Part shown: piece after piece, positions 54,001 through 64,000 of the stretch
Position numbering within the stretch: position 1 is the first letter of the stretch
How the letters are laid out: every line of letters begins with the position of its first letter
DNA from: Gordionus sp. m RMFG-2023
Lineage: Eukaryota > Nematomorpha > Gordioida > Chordodea > Parachordodidae
Assembly (NCBI RefSeq): GCF_954871325.1
Contig: NC_088778.1
Span: forward strand, 744,001 to 808,000
DNA: 64,000 bases
Direction: 5' to 3'
Notes under the pieces: generated by a model
Databases searched by the model: none
The model's input: only the letters and a program-made list of their open reading frames with translations
Told to the model about the DNA's origin: nothing
Made by a program: the position numbers and the translations under genes

Positions 54001-56426
54001 AACAAAATTTAGCAAAAAAGTAACAAAATAAAAATGAGATATTGAATGTTTTTGCATAATGTAAAAGTATATTTTATTGAAGTAAATATCAATTTGTAAA
54101 AATAGAGATCACATGTTTTTAAAAGTTAAAATAAAGAAAATTAAAATCAATAATAAATCCTCTAGAAAATACATTAACAAAACGTCCATCATAAATGTCG
54201 ATTACAAATAGATAGATACAACAAAAACAAGCTAAATAAGGCAAACCAATTTTATTTTTTATAGAGGATTAAAAAAATAGAATTACGTGTCCGATTCTGC
54301 CAGGTTGTTTAAGGATGGGACCTCCACTTGATATGCCAGAGTAAAAGTTTCCTTGGGAGTCCAAACATATTGCTCCGACTGTACCTAGATTCAAGCCTGC
54401 GTGATCAATGATTAGTTCATAAATTTAGCAAAAGTCAATGGAGAGAGAAAGATAGATTTAGGGAAGATAGAGGGGGGGTTAAGACCATTCTCCATAAACC
54501 AAAAAAAAATGTTGAATTCAGAATAAGTTTAAAAACCCAAATAGAATCTAGTTATTTTGTCGGCCAAAATTACCCTGTTACATAAAAAAAAATTTGGTTT
54601 GTGAAGCGGTTAAACCCCGAACCTGACTGCCCAGAGTCAAAGTCGCCAATAGGAATGACTCCTCTTATGAGTCGATGGCGGTGTATATTTATTGTTTAAA
54701 CGCGTTTAAGCATGTACAGTTATAAACTACTATTTTTTTTCTTTCTTATATCAAATATGAACCATACTAATAATACAATACTTGTCTCTATAAAATATAA
54801 ATATTCTTCCCTACTAGGATTCATAAACTGGTTATAGAAAAATAATGTACCCTTCCTCATCCAATAAATAAAGCCCTCACACCACAGGAACCCTTAGCTA
54901 CCTCATGTATAGGGCTCAGAAGTCACAACAAAGGTTTCCAGGGACCTTGGGTTTATAATAGATAGAGAATTGATTTAAAATTGTGAGGAATAAATATTTT
55001 AAAAAAGTGGTATCAATTGTAGTTCAGATGGGCCCACCAAACAATTTCAAAAATTGGTTCTTATCGAGGTTTATTGATTTAGTTATTTGAAGTTTTCTTA
55101 ACATCATTTGAATTAATTCATGATTTAAATTAAAATTGATTTTTATTTTCCAAACTTTGTAATTAATTTTTTTTTTAAATCGATAATTATCATGGAATTG
55201 GAGAAAATAAAGAAGGAGATTTTAAGTATTAGCCTATAATGAATAACAGATTAATTAATTAACACGAATAAGGTGGATCCAACTATAAAAAATTTAACAA
55301 AATTACAATCGATATAATATGGGTTAGCATACTTTCTTCTTGGTCTGGTTCTGAGAGTGGGAGATAGTCTTTGTCATTGATAGATTTTTGAAATGTTTTG
55401 TAAAACTTTAATATTACATTATAATATAGAAATGGTAACACATTATTATATGTTAAAATTTATAAAAATAATAAAACTGGGTTGGTTAATTCATCTAGAG
55501 GAATAATGTCTGTATCTTTCTGATATTCAGTAAGAGATGTATTCATTCCATTTATTGAGTATTGATTTATCTCTTCTTGATGCATCATCATAGCTTTTTC
55601 ATAATCTTCATAAGTTTTATCTTTTAATTAATAATAAAATAATAATAAGATAAAATTTTAATAATTTTAGCATGCAAAACCTGTAATCAAATCTTTACCA
55701 TTGGAAGTGCTTATAGATTTACAACAGCTTTGAGCCCATTTGTAAGCTTCATCACCAGCTAACATACTGAAATTTAAATACAAAGGAAATTTAACTTTTT
55801 AGAAATTGTATGTAATAGTTAAAATAATTATTTATATATACCATGGTTGAAGTAATTTTGTATTCTTATGTAATCTTGAATCAATTTGGCGCTTTAAAAT
55901 TTGATTTGCTACTGCAATAGGATTTTTGACCCCTATATTCATTTATTTTGAAAAATATATTGATAATAGTTAATTTTAATTTTCTCATTTCTACATAATC
56001 CTCATAAAATAATCATTATAATTTTATATGTAAATAAACTTTTCAAGGCTCCTACACTACCCCAGTAGCCAAATTTCCCTTCCATAACTGATGCATCACA
56101 TTCAACCTCCCCATTAATGTTTAAATTTGACCCATATCCAGCATTATTTAAGTGAGAGTTCTATTTTATATATTTAGGGACAAATATAATCAAAATTTTA
56201 TTAGTTATTTTAGATATAAATTACATCTTATATAAATAGTAAATAAATAACCTCTAATAACTTTAAAACATAACTTATCACATCATTTCCAATATTTTCT
56301 TTTAATAACGATTTAATACCCTAAAGAATATTTATAATTTATAGTTTAATAGAGTTACTTTATAACAAACATCCGATGCTAAATCTTTATAATCATTATA
56401 AAGATTAGGATCGTGATATCCAGCGC
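51007..56426 (-). CDS. TASP1: Threonine aspartase 1 (taspase 1), nearly complete multi-exon gene
   Basis: Ntn-hydrolase that cleaves itself into two subunits and then cuts nuclear regulators such as MLL after Asp; a member of the type 2 asparaginase family. Minus-strand exons: 56426-56359 (AGYHDPNLYNDY), 56320-56252, 56160-56040 (NAGYGSNLNINGEVECDAS), 55932-55842 (VKNPIAVANQIL), 55766-55681 (LAGDEAYKWA), 55620-55478, 55405-55333, 54396-54287 (LGTVGAICLD, SSGGPILKQPGRIGH), 53064-52968 (YGCGCWAEN), 52499-52389 (STSGCGEQL across the junction) and 51581-51379 (VWGHTCRSMCISYVSG). All junctions carry GT and AG and keep phase. Several introns are only 38-107 nt. The C-terminus either ends at the stop 51361 by read-through or continues in 51051-51007. 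The exon encoding the N-terminus up to the GAG motif was not found. The frame is intact throughout. Confidence 0.93.
53505..54080. repeat. Three tandem 200-bp units in a TASP1 intron
   Basis: The unit beginning ATATTATAGCAAGATAACAG repeats at 53511, 53711 and 53911, exactly 200 bp apart, each containing TCTTAAAGAGCCGAGGGAA. Units 1 and 2 are nearly identical. Unit 3 lacks about 18 bp near its middle. The array sits in the 1.2-kb intron between the exons at 53064 and 54287 and accounts for half of it. Confidence 0.95.
54287..54396 (-). other. TASP1: TASP1 catalytic exon with the autocleavage Thr
   Basis: This encodes SLNLGTVGAICLD followed by SSGGPILKQPGRIGH. The Thr before VGA aligns with the nucleophile exposed by self-cleavage (human Thr234). 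The residue before it is Gly, as in asparaginases, whereas vertebrate taspase 1 has Asp. The SGG segment forming the substrate pocket and the PGRIG turn are kept. Both exon edges are canonical (CACGCAG before, GTAATT after). Confidence 0.85.
54397..55332 (-). other. Long TASP1 intron, contents
   Basis: At 936 nt it is far longer than the neighbouring introns. 54600-54690 and 54880-54960 are GC-richer than the rest, but I find neither an exon that would fit the phase nor a recognisable repeat. Confidence 0.5.
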
Positions 56427-56455
56427 CTATTTATAAGTGTAAGTTAAGACTTTTA

Positions 56456-56610
56456 TTCATAACTAACCCAAATGCAAGGCTAAAAACACATGTTTTGTCA
56501 TTTCATAATGCTCCACTAAATATTCTCAAATATTAAAAAAAAAAATTCCATTCAATTTATTTAAATATAAGAAAATAAGGAAACGCTTGGTTCTCTAAAG
56601 GGGATTATAA
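56456..56610. repeat. Short relative of the 26.2-26.7 kb insertion
   Basis: It contains ATAACTAACCCAAATGCAAG followed by GCTAAAAA and TTTCATAAT, matching 26653-26715, and AACGCTTGGTTCTCT, matching 26265. It lies in the TASP1 intron or flank just upstream of the first recognised exon and may have displaced the first exon. Confidence 0.5.
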
Positions 56611-56632
56611 TAATACATATACAAATTCTATA

Positions 56633-57445
56633 ACCAAATGATGCAATTTTATATAATAGCAGGGCTCAAACTCTAATAAAACTTAATAAGTATATAGTAG
56701 CAATTGATTGTAATAGAACTATAAATTTAATTAATAAAAGTCTAACCCTGATTATAAAGATTATATCCATCTTAATCCTAATATTCTTAAAATATTGTCG
56801 AAATCCTATTTTAGAAGAGGCCTATCTAGGTATGAATTGTTTAATGAATAAACTTTAAATTTCAGATATTGACAAAAATATGCAAATAAGTCAATGCATT
56901 GGAGATCTTAAGATGATTTTAGATTTTAAATCTAGCAATGTAATTATTAAGCAATATTGCAAAATTATCAAAAATTTTTTTGAAGTAGCAAATAGTGGAG
57001 AACCAACACTTGCTAATGTAGAAATGATTAATATTACCACCATTCTCTTCTAACAACTCAGAATGCACCTAAAAATTTATATCAATTTCTTAAAGATATG
57101 TCATTCTTATCTAAATTACAGATTAAAAATATAAATGATCAAATTTTGCTCTTTAAATATATCTCAAATATCAATCCAAATAATTATCCAGATAAAATTG
57201 GAAAATCCTTAGAATACTTAGAATTTATAATTAAAATTTTAAAATATAGTCAACTCTCAAAGAATCAAAGTACAAATAATTTTCCAATTGATGTTCTTGG
57301 TCATTTAGAACATTTGAGCAATATTAAAAGATTTTGATACTATTGCAACCCTTTTTTAAATGATTCAGATAAACAAAATATCAAAGAAATTTTATCGAAC
57401 TGTGAATCAAATATATCTGATAAATCCCATAAGATAGAATTATAA
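56633..57445 (+). pseudogene. TPR-domain gene fragment (UNC45/TTC12-like), frame disrupted
   Basis: Plus-strand pieces resemble consecutive TPR repeats: NDAILYNSRAQTLIKLNKY with AIDCNRTINLINK, then DYIHLNPNILKILSKSYFRR, then IGDLKMILDFKSSNV. A helical region follows (APKNLYQFLKDMSFLSKLQI and the open frame 57098-57337), perhaps ARM-like. The layout recalls UNC45 or TTC12, in which TPRs precede ARM helices, but that is inference. The frame changes between pieces near 56740 and 57050, and a stop follows IKRF at 57337. A 61-nt intron (GTATGA near 56832 to AAATAAG) would join two pieces in phase. The 5' part of the gene is not seen. It is either a pseudogene or a gene with introns I have not resolved. 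It is divergent from TASP1. Confidence 0.45.
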
Positions 57446-57449
57446 AAAT

Positions 57450-59000
57450 TTATTAATTATATAGTTTATGATAAATGTAAAAACTAATTCATGTTAAATA
57501 CATTTCTTTAATATTAATCAACAATATTTGTCTATTATAATATAGCACTGTCTGTCTTTCAGGTTTGAATTTTCATTTGTTATACCATAACTGATGAATT
57601 GATAATTTGGGATTAGCTAATTGACATTTAATTTTAACTAGAAACTATGAAAAAAAAAAATTGATATGGTAATGATATCTCAAGTCCGTGAATAATAATG
57701 ATAACGATTCTGGGCTCACTATAATAATGATAATGTGGTAAATAATGAGGATCCTGAGCATTGCTTGCTTACTACAAACAAGGATTTATGCACACACTAT
57801 TGACTCTAGAATGACGAGAATAATTGAAGGTAAAAAGAAGGAAAATATCAGACAAAGATAGTAAGCTCTTTTAGGGACATAACGTTATCTTACAAGGATA
57901 TACATACCTAACATAAGAATTACTTTTTTTCCATCTCTAAAATCAGGCGTCAGGTACATTATTATTTATATTTGGTTACAACTTCTTAACACTCTCTTGC
58001 CGGTAACGGAACTAATAGATCTCCTCTTTCTTACTCCTCTCTTCTTTACTATGCTAGCTGACTACATAGTGGTACCGTCCACTATAATAAAACGGGTATA
58101 CATCATGTATAGGATCTATATAGTAGTGAATATACTTGGTGCACGCTACAACTCCTGGTGGGTGATGAAATTGCACTTCGTGCAATTTCTGGCGTGGTAA
58201 TGAATGAATGGATGAATTTATAAAAAAGTATTAATTAGGGCATAACCCAAGAATAAATCAAATTTTTCTTATCTATATATATTAATTTTTTTTAAACATA
58301 GAATCTAAATGAAGAAGATAGTATTGAGAAAATTTAAAATATTTATTCTAATTTATTAATAGACTTTCAAGGTCAAATTGAATATATAATTTCTGAGGGG
58401 ATTCAAAAGTCGTTTTATTATTTGGAATGTGACGACAATGCTTGTAACTAGGCATAATTATAAAGAATTATAAGTTATTTTTAAGGATGTGGATAGTAAT
58501 TTTTACTTGATTATAATAATAAATTATTATCAAAATTTCTAGCGTAAATAAAAGATATGCTCATTTTATCCAGTAAACACTAGTAAAAACAACATCCACA
58601 AGAGCATATGATATAGGTGCGATTAGGGTCATTTAGTGAAGTCATATAATATAAAAATGAGAGATATATAAATTTATTTTTCTGGGCAATTAAATTTTAT
58701 ATTTTTAAATCGTCAGTGCAATTAAATTTTATAATATGGTAGATTCTTTTGTCATGATGTTTCTTCATCAAAATTGTATTTTTATTTAAACCACTTAGTA
58801 AAACTTCTATATATTGAAAAAAAGGATTAGTTATATAGTCATATAGTGCCTTCTCCCCCTTTTCAACACATAGCATCTTCTTAAATAACTATCTAATCCA
58901 AGAGTACTAACTTATATATTGCAAATAGACACTATGTGAAATAAACCACACACTATTAATTTATAAATAAATTAAGTAGTAATGTTTTTAAATATTAAAT
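57450..59000. other. Intergenic sequence, no gene seen
   Basis: A 67-codon frame at 57997-58200 is hydrophobic (starts MPVTELIDLLFLTPLFFTML) but lacks neighbours or an identifiable family. The remainder is AT-rich. Confidence 0.35.
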
Positions 59001-59004
59001 TTTT

Positions 59005-59405
59005 TACCCCGAATTCAAGTCGAGCTTGTAGAAATTGGCTCCAAATTCAGAACGAACTATGACCCCAGGCCGAAATTGCTGAACCGATTGACTTGTCGGC
59101 TGGCCGGAAAATGTAAATAATTTATTCTATAAGTCTAAATTAAATAAATAAAAATTTATATAATAAAAATAATCATAAATTTTTATTTTACCTAATAATA
59201 TTAAAAAAATATTAAATTTTGAAATATAACAATTTTTATAATTTATAATTTTTTTTAATTATAAATATATAATATTTTTTATTTCATTAGGAATAGGATT
59301 GATTATTAATATAATGAATAAAATTAATTGTTGTGTTTATTCTCATTATTTTTCAGTTTTCCGGCCCGGCTCATTATTTTTTTTGCCTGGCTTACAAAGA
59401 ACTAA
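59005..59405. repeat. Worn GC-ended hAT-type MITE
   Basis: GCTGGCCGG (59099) and CCGGCCCGGC (59362) face each other across an AT-rich core, with GAATTCAAGTCGAGCTTG on the left and GCCTGGCTTACAAAG on the right. This is the same general structure as the 19109 family but diverged. Confidence 0.45.
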
Positions 59406-59409
59406 TTCA

Positions 59410-61130
59410 AAATCACATCTTTTTTCTGAAAACAAAGTTAAAAAAATACTTTGATTTGTATATATATTGCTATTTCTTATCGTTGTTGTAAATAAGAAAG
59501 GAGGAAAACCCCTCCTCTCTTTAGAAATTGATTGTTTCTATAAATATAATTTTAAAATTTTTTTAAAGATTTTAAACAAATTTTTTATAATTTTTTTAGT
59601 ATTATATAAATACCTTACGGATTTTTTGATTTTGTACCATATTATTTTTGTTTTTAAAATGAAGATTGGATATTTACATTTTTTAGGCGCCATGGTTTAT
59701 TTATACGTATTTTATAAATGATAAATCAATCGATCAATAGAATAGTGATTGTAATATCTTAAATTTAACAATGCTTTAGTTCAAGGATGTTTGTTGTGAT
59801 ACCTAATATATTTTTAAATAAATGAGTATCCCGATATGTAAGTGTAGTATGAAGAACTTCCTTAGCAAAGAAAATTCTTTACTAATGTTTTACGTTTTAG
59901 GGAGAATATATAAGAGTTGATGTTTAAAAAATAAAATAAATTGTAAGTAATTATTAAAATTGAAAATCTCAACTTTTGTGTATTTTGCAACATTTGTATG
60001 AATTCTTAATGCTCAACTTATTAGTAAATATTTTTTCTTATTAAGATATACATTCTGGCAACTCTAGATGATGGAAATAGAGTTTAACATTTGATCAAAA
60101 GAAGCTTTTACATATGTAAATCTTACAGAAGTTGATTATTTATTATTATGATATTAAAATACAACTGTAAGTGTAAAGCTATAATATAAAAAAAAATGAC
60201 TTTATCTCATTTTGGAAATGTTAAAATTTTAACTAAATCAGAATTTTATAACTTTAAAAAAAAATGTTTAAGCGTTAATAGGTATTCCACATTTCCATCA
60301 AACTGGATTATATTTATATGAGGAGACCTTTACACGTTTGTGGGAAACTTCAAGTACTTGTTGGTATAATAGATACAAGATTATTATTTAAAGGCCTATA
60401 GGCTGATAAGAAAAAATATTAAACCAAAGAAAACAAAAAAAATTATTATATTTTATTTAAAAAATAAAATAAAATAACACAATTCATTCATTCTTGAACC
60501 CTCGATTCTTTCAAATGAAAACGCCTTGGATTGGTATAACCTTTATCCCGTGGATGATTGGTTTCCCACTGATCAATGACTACATTTACATTGATTTTGC
60601 AGTAAAGACTGACCTCTCATTTTCTGCCATCTAATGGTAGAAGTCCATAAATAAATAAATATGTTAGTCTCAGAGACAGAATCAATAGTTACTAACACCT
60701 TAGTGATATTTAGAAAGGAGGCTCACAAATATGTAAGACTTATTTGCAAAAAGGAGACAGCTGGCAGGTGACCCCAAAGAAAGATTCCACCATCTCCAGC
60801 GCGATCTAATTTCCTAAGCATTCACTCTTCTCTATGGTAACATGTTACTTTTAAAGTTCTCTTTTAATGTTTTTTATATATGAAATACTATATTCATATA
60901 ATTTTTCGTCACCATTGCAAGATCTCGTAAGTGACATTTTTTTCAAATTGTTTTTTTGGAATAAATGGGTTTATCTATATGCCAGCTATCATCTCTCAAA
61001 AAATCGTGTCTTCATTAACCAATAAAGATTCTCTTTTTTTTAAAAAATATAATTTTTAATCAAAACATTCGTTGATCAATAAAAACTCGTTAGTAGCATG
61101 GAAGGGGGGGGGGCGGTGTTAGCCTATGTG
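59410..61130. other. Intergenic sequence, no gene seen
   Basis: 60480-60800 has more balanced composition, but no extended frame is recognisable. A run of G lies at 61105-61114. Confidence 0.4.
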
Positions 61131-61136
61131 AATAAT

Positions 61137-61215
61137 TTTTTTAAAAACCATTTTAAAAAAACCATTTTTTAAAAAACCATTTTTTTAAAAAACCATTTTT
61201 TAAAACCATTTTTTT
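61137..61215. repeat. Short tandem repeat based on TTTTTTAAAAAACCA
   Basis: Five imperfect units of about 15 bp. Confidence 0.9.
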
Positions 61216-61770
61216 ATTAAATAGTGAAAAAAAAATTACTAATTATAATCAACGAATATAATTAAGTTTATAATTTATTGAGAATAAAATTGGAACAAAA
61301 AATATCAAAATGTAGTTTTCAGCCAGAGTGGGAATATATTTTTTTTCCCAATATATTCATGATAGATTATTTTGCATTAAATAATTTTATAAAGGTTTCA
61401 TTTAAGATAGAAAAAAATTGTAAATCATTAGAATATTTTTCCTCAAGAATATCTATTATCTTATGTATCGTTCATAATTAATTGCTTTAAATCAGACTTA
61501 GATTTTTGGGCTTAAAATGGCGTTAATTATTGGGAGATCAATAGAGATGAGTATTTAGATCACGTGACATGAATTTAAAGTCAAAATACAAAACACTGCT
61601 GACGGTGTTTGCCCACCCAACCTTACACTATATTTTTTATTGTATTTTAACAAATTTCATAATTTATTTTTCATAAAAAAAAATAACAAAATTAAGCTCA
61701 CGATTGGAGGATAGCTTGAAGTAGTAGATAATATAAGAACTGTTGGTAAACGATAAGAAACTTTAATAAG

Positions 61771-61937
61771 CAGAGTTGTTAAAGAATCTAGATACAAGTA
61801 TCTAGATCCTGTATCTAGATATAAAAATGTGGTATCTGTATCTGTATCTAGATAGATTTTTGATTAAATAATCTGTATCTAGATATTATTTTAGACGTTG
61901 TATCTGTATCTAGATCCATTTAAAAAATATCTTTTAA
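61771..61937 (-). mobile_element. MITE family M2, copy 4, one end lost
   Basis: It begins CAGAGTTGTTAAAGAATCTA and contains GGTATCTGTATCTGTATC and TTGTATCTGTATCTAGATCC as in the other copies. The sequence ends after TAAAAAATATCTTTTA without the AACAACTCTG terminus, so this copy is truncated. Confidence 0.88.
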
Positions 61938-62417
61938 ATTTTTAAGTTCGATTATAACCAAAAATGTATTCTAGCATGCGGTGGCGTAGCCAGGATTGTA
62001 TCATGGGGGGGGGGGGGTTTAAGCCCCCCATACCTCCCATTTTTTTTGAACACTTCATTGCTTATATTTTTGGATTTGTTAAAATTGTTTTATATTTTCA
62101 TATAACAAAATTTTAGGGTATTTTATTATGTATTTTACATTCCTTTAATTAATCATGTATATATTTTTATTAATTAAAATATTTTCAAAATGTTGCTATT
62201 TTATATAATACAGATTTTAATATTAAAAATTATAATTTATAAAGACTCTATTTAAAAAAAAGTAATTTTTTACAATTATATAAAATATGTGTAATTCTTA
62301 TGCAAATAATGGTATTTAAAAAAATATGATGATATTATCTTATAAATAATAATTTTTTTACAAAAAAAAATTGATTATATATTAAATAAAATTTTATTGC
62401 TATTTTTTGATTTGAAT

Positions 62418-63470
62418 TTAAAAAGAGAGATCTACTTTTCTCTGAGATTTTGCTAATTCATCTAGAATCAAATTTTTACCTAAAATAATCCCCTTATAAA
62501 TTTTCAATAGTGCTAATCCATCTAAACGTTTTTCACCGGTTGTGTTTCTTAAATAGGTTTTTAACCTTTTTAAAGTTGAAAAAGACCTTTTGGCAAGGTA
62601 GCTAAAATAATTAATAATGTTTTGATAGTAGGCAGGGAATCTAAAATGCAATTACACATGGAAAGGGCCTGCAGAGCATTTTTTTGATCTAAAGAATACC
62701 CTATTCTGTTAAGATTTTTATACCGAAATTCGACATCACAAAGTAACTTATCATATGAACCTACTAAATCATCAGCATAAAACTCTGAGATTTTTTTAAA
62801 TATCCTCTCATGTTTCAATTGTAATCAACAGTTTAGACTCAACCGGTAAAAGAAAATAAAAGCTTTTTAAAATATAATTATGACTAATAAATCTTTCTAA
62901 TTGAAATAAAAATGTATCAATAAGGGGAATAAAAATGTTTATTTTATAAAAATCCTCAATCGTAGATGCATCAATATTTGATCGATTGGATTATCTAGAG
63001 ACTACTCTAGGTTTAAAAATTTCAATTCCAAACATATTAGCAATCTCCTTTACTTTTTCATATATTTCATGAAACTTTTCATCCACATTCTCTCTGATAT
63101 TTGTTAATATTTCAACAATATCCTTTGCTCTATTCATAATCTCCCTTAAATCCAAATCAATTTTTTGTAGCATTTTGCTAAAATCATATGTATAATTAAA
63201 TAAAAAATAAAACACATTGAATTGAAATTAAAAACTGTGGCTTAATAATAGCCTGCAAAAGATTTTCGGCATCTGCTGAATCTTTTTCCTTGCTTGATAT
63301 ATAAAATTCTAATGCTGCAAAGACAACATCATAGAGTTCAATAAAGAGTTTCACCGACTCTTGTCTTTCGATGAATCTGGTCGGACAAAATCTTTTTAGT
63401 TTTTTTTTGATTTTTTGAGTCAATATCATGATACGTTTGAATAAATAACTCACTTTTTTTGGGTGGTGTG
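62418..63470 (-). pseudogene. Decayed hAT transposase (ZMYM1-like type), C-terminal half
   Basis: Four open pieces follow one another in the order of the protein: RFCPTRFIERQESVKLFIEL with LLQAIIKPQFLISI (63453-63196), then LQKIDLDLREIMNRAKDIVE and GIEIFKPRVVSR (63215-62991), then the EFYADDLVGSYDKLL helices (62818-62570), then FSTLKRLKTYLR and RLDGLALLKIYKG (62651-62418). These correspond to the middle and C-terminal dimerisation regions of this transposase type. Frames change between pieces, and the zinc finger and first catalytic residues are absent. Confidence 0.85.
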
Positions 63471-63654
63471 AAATTCATATTGAAAATGAGAAATATATAT
63501 TTTTATAAAATGGAATATGACAAACTAGACAACTTTTATGAAATGCAAAATAATATAAAATTTATTTAATAAATATAAAAATAATCAAATGTGTGTATCT
63601 ATTATTATTTATAATAAATTTAAAACATAAAAATCAAGCGTTTATTAAGAATTT

Positions 63655-63813
63655 ATTAAATTAAAATTAAAAAATTTTAAAAAAAAAATTAAAAATTTTA
63701 AAAAAAAATTAAAAAAAAAAAATTAAAATTAAAATTTTTTTTTTCATTTTTCATAGGGGGAGGAGAGTGAGGGGGTGGGTGGGGGTGGGAGGGGTTGAAT
63801 CCCCCCCCCCCCC
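63655..63813. repeat. Low-complexity A tracts and G/C tracts inside the hAT right end
   Basis: AAAAATTAAA-type repeats (63655-63745) are followed by GGGGGTGGG runs and then 13 C (63801-63813). Confidence 0.9.
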
Positions 63814-64000
63814 ATGCCTACGCCACTGCTAGCATGGGTAGAATACCAAACTGTAAATTTCAAACAATTTTGCCACGAACTTTATAGAACTATTTCTATG
63901 ATTATATTAATTTTTATATGAATTTTTCATATAAATTATAAAAAAAATACTAAAATGTGCTGAAATTTATAGAGGTAAATACTCTGCACATGCTGGAATA

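Larger units (their letters stand above)
61979..63828 (-). mobile_element. hAT element with perfect 8-bp target duplication
   Basis: The duplication CTAGCATG occurs at 61971-61978 and 63829-63836. Inward-reading ends are CGGTGGCGTAGCCAGG and CAGTGGCGTAGGCATG, each followed by a G tract (C tract on this strand at the right). At 1850 bp it lacks the N-terminal half of a transposase and carries a broken C-terminal half on the minus strand. It is a reference copy for the truncated relative at 27971. Confidence 0.95.

Noticed and set aside
53505-54080. CRISPR-like array
   Set aside because: The three 200-bp units are contiguous tandem repeats without distinct spacers, in a eukaryotic intron.
59467-59721. 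84-codon hydrophobic frame
   Set aside because: It is almost entirely Phe, Leu, Ile and Tyr without a regular membrane-segment pattern, and lies in T-rich DNA.

Overview
This window is very AT-rich animal DNA with long stretches of non-coding, repeat-derived sequence. Three things point to an invertebrate metazoan: spliced host genes with very short introns (38 to 107 nt in part of one gene), single-exon rhodopsin-like GPCRs present in several local copies, and a dense load of hAT-type DNA transposons and their short non-autonomous derivatives with 8-bp target duplications. The sequence alone does not fix the phylum. A flatworm, orthonectid or cnidarian-like genome would all be compatible.

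Layout. Positions 1-134 look like the end of a gene cut by the window edge. At 145-2751 lies a long-TIR element whose left arm carries a later hAT-like insertion (255-1518). At 3225-3660 there is a decayed retroelement fragment. At 4010-9450 and 12355-14470 are two copies of a diverged segmental duplication. The first carries a candidate three-exon gene for a small secreted cysteine-rich peptide, and its last intron has been invaded by a hAT element (7021-8646). From 15.4 to 46.7 kb there is a cluster of two unrelated-looking, single-exon GPCR families, here called A and B, in mixed orientation: A(-) 15.8 kb, A fragment(-) 20.1 kb, B(+) 23.3 kb, A pseudogene(+) 28.8 kb, B pseudogene(-) 35 kb, A(-) 38.5 kb, B(+) 42.9 kb. 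The flanks are duplicated with the genes, several times in inverted orientation.

From 51.0 to 56.4 kb on the minus strand there is a clearly recognisable threonine aspartase 1 (taspase 1, TASP1) gene. Eleven or twelve exons join in phase and cover nearly the whole protein except the extreme N-terminus. Directly beyond it on the plus strand (56.6-57.45 kb) lies a TPR-domain gene fragment with frame jumps. The last part (57.5-64 kb) is mostly non-coding and ends with a 1850-bp hAT element (61979-63828) that has a perfect 8-bp target duplication and a decayed transposase.

Functionally, the GPCRs are membrane receptors of unknown ligand, and TASP1 is an autoprocessed intracellular protease. Nothing links these host genes into one pathway. 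What shapes the locus is repeated local duplication plus hAT activity: transposons interrupt GPCR pseudogenes, introns, satellites and one another, which gives a partial relative chronology.
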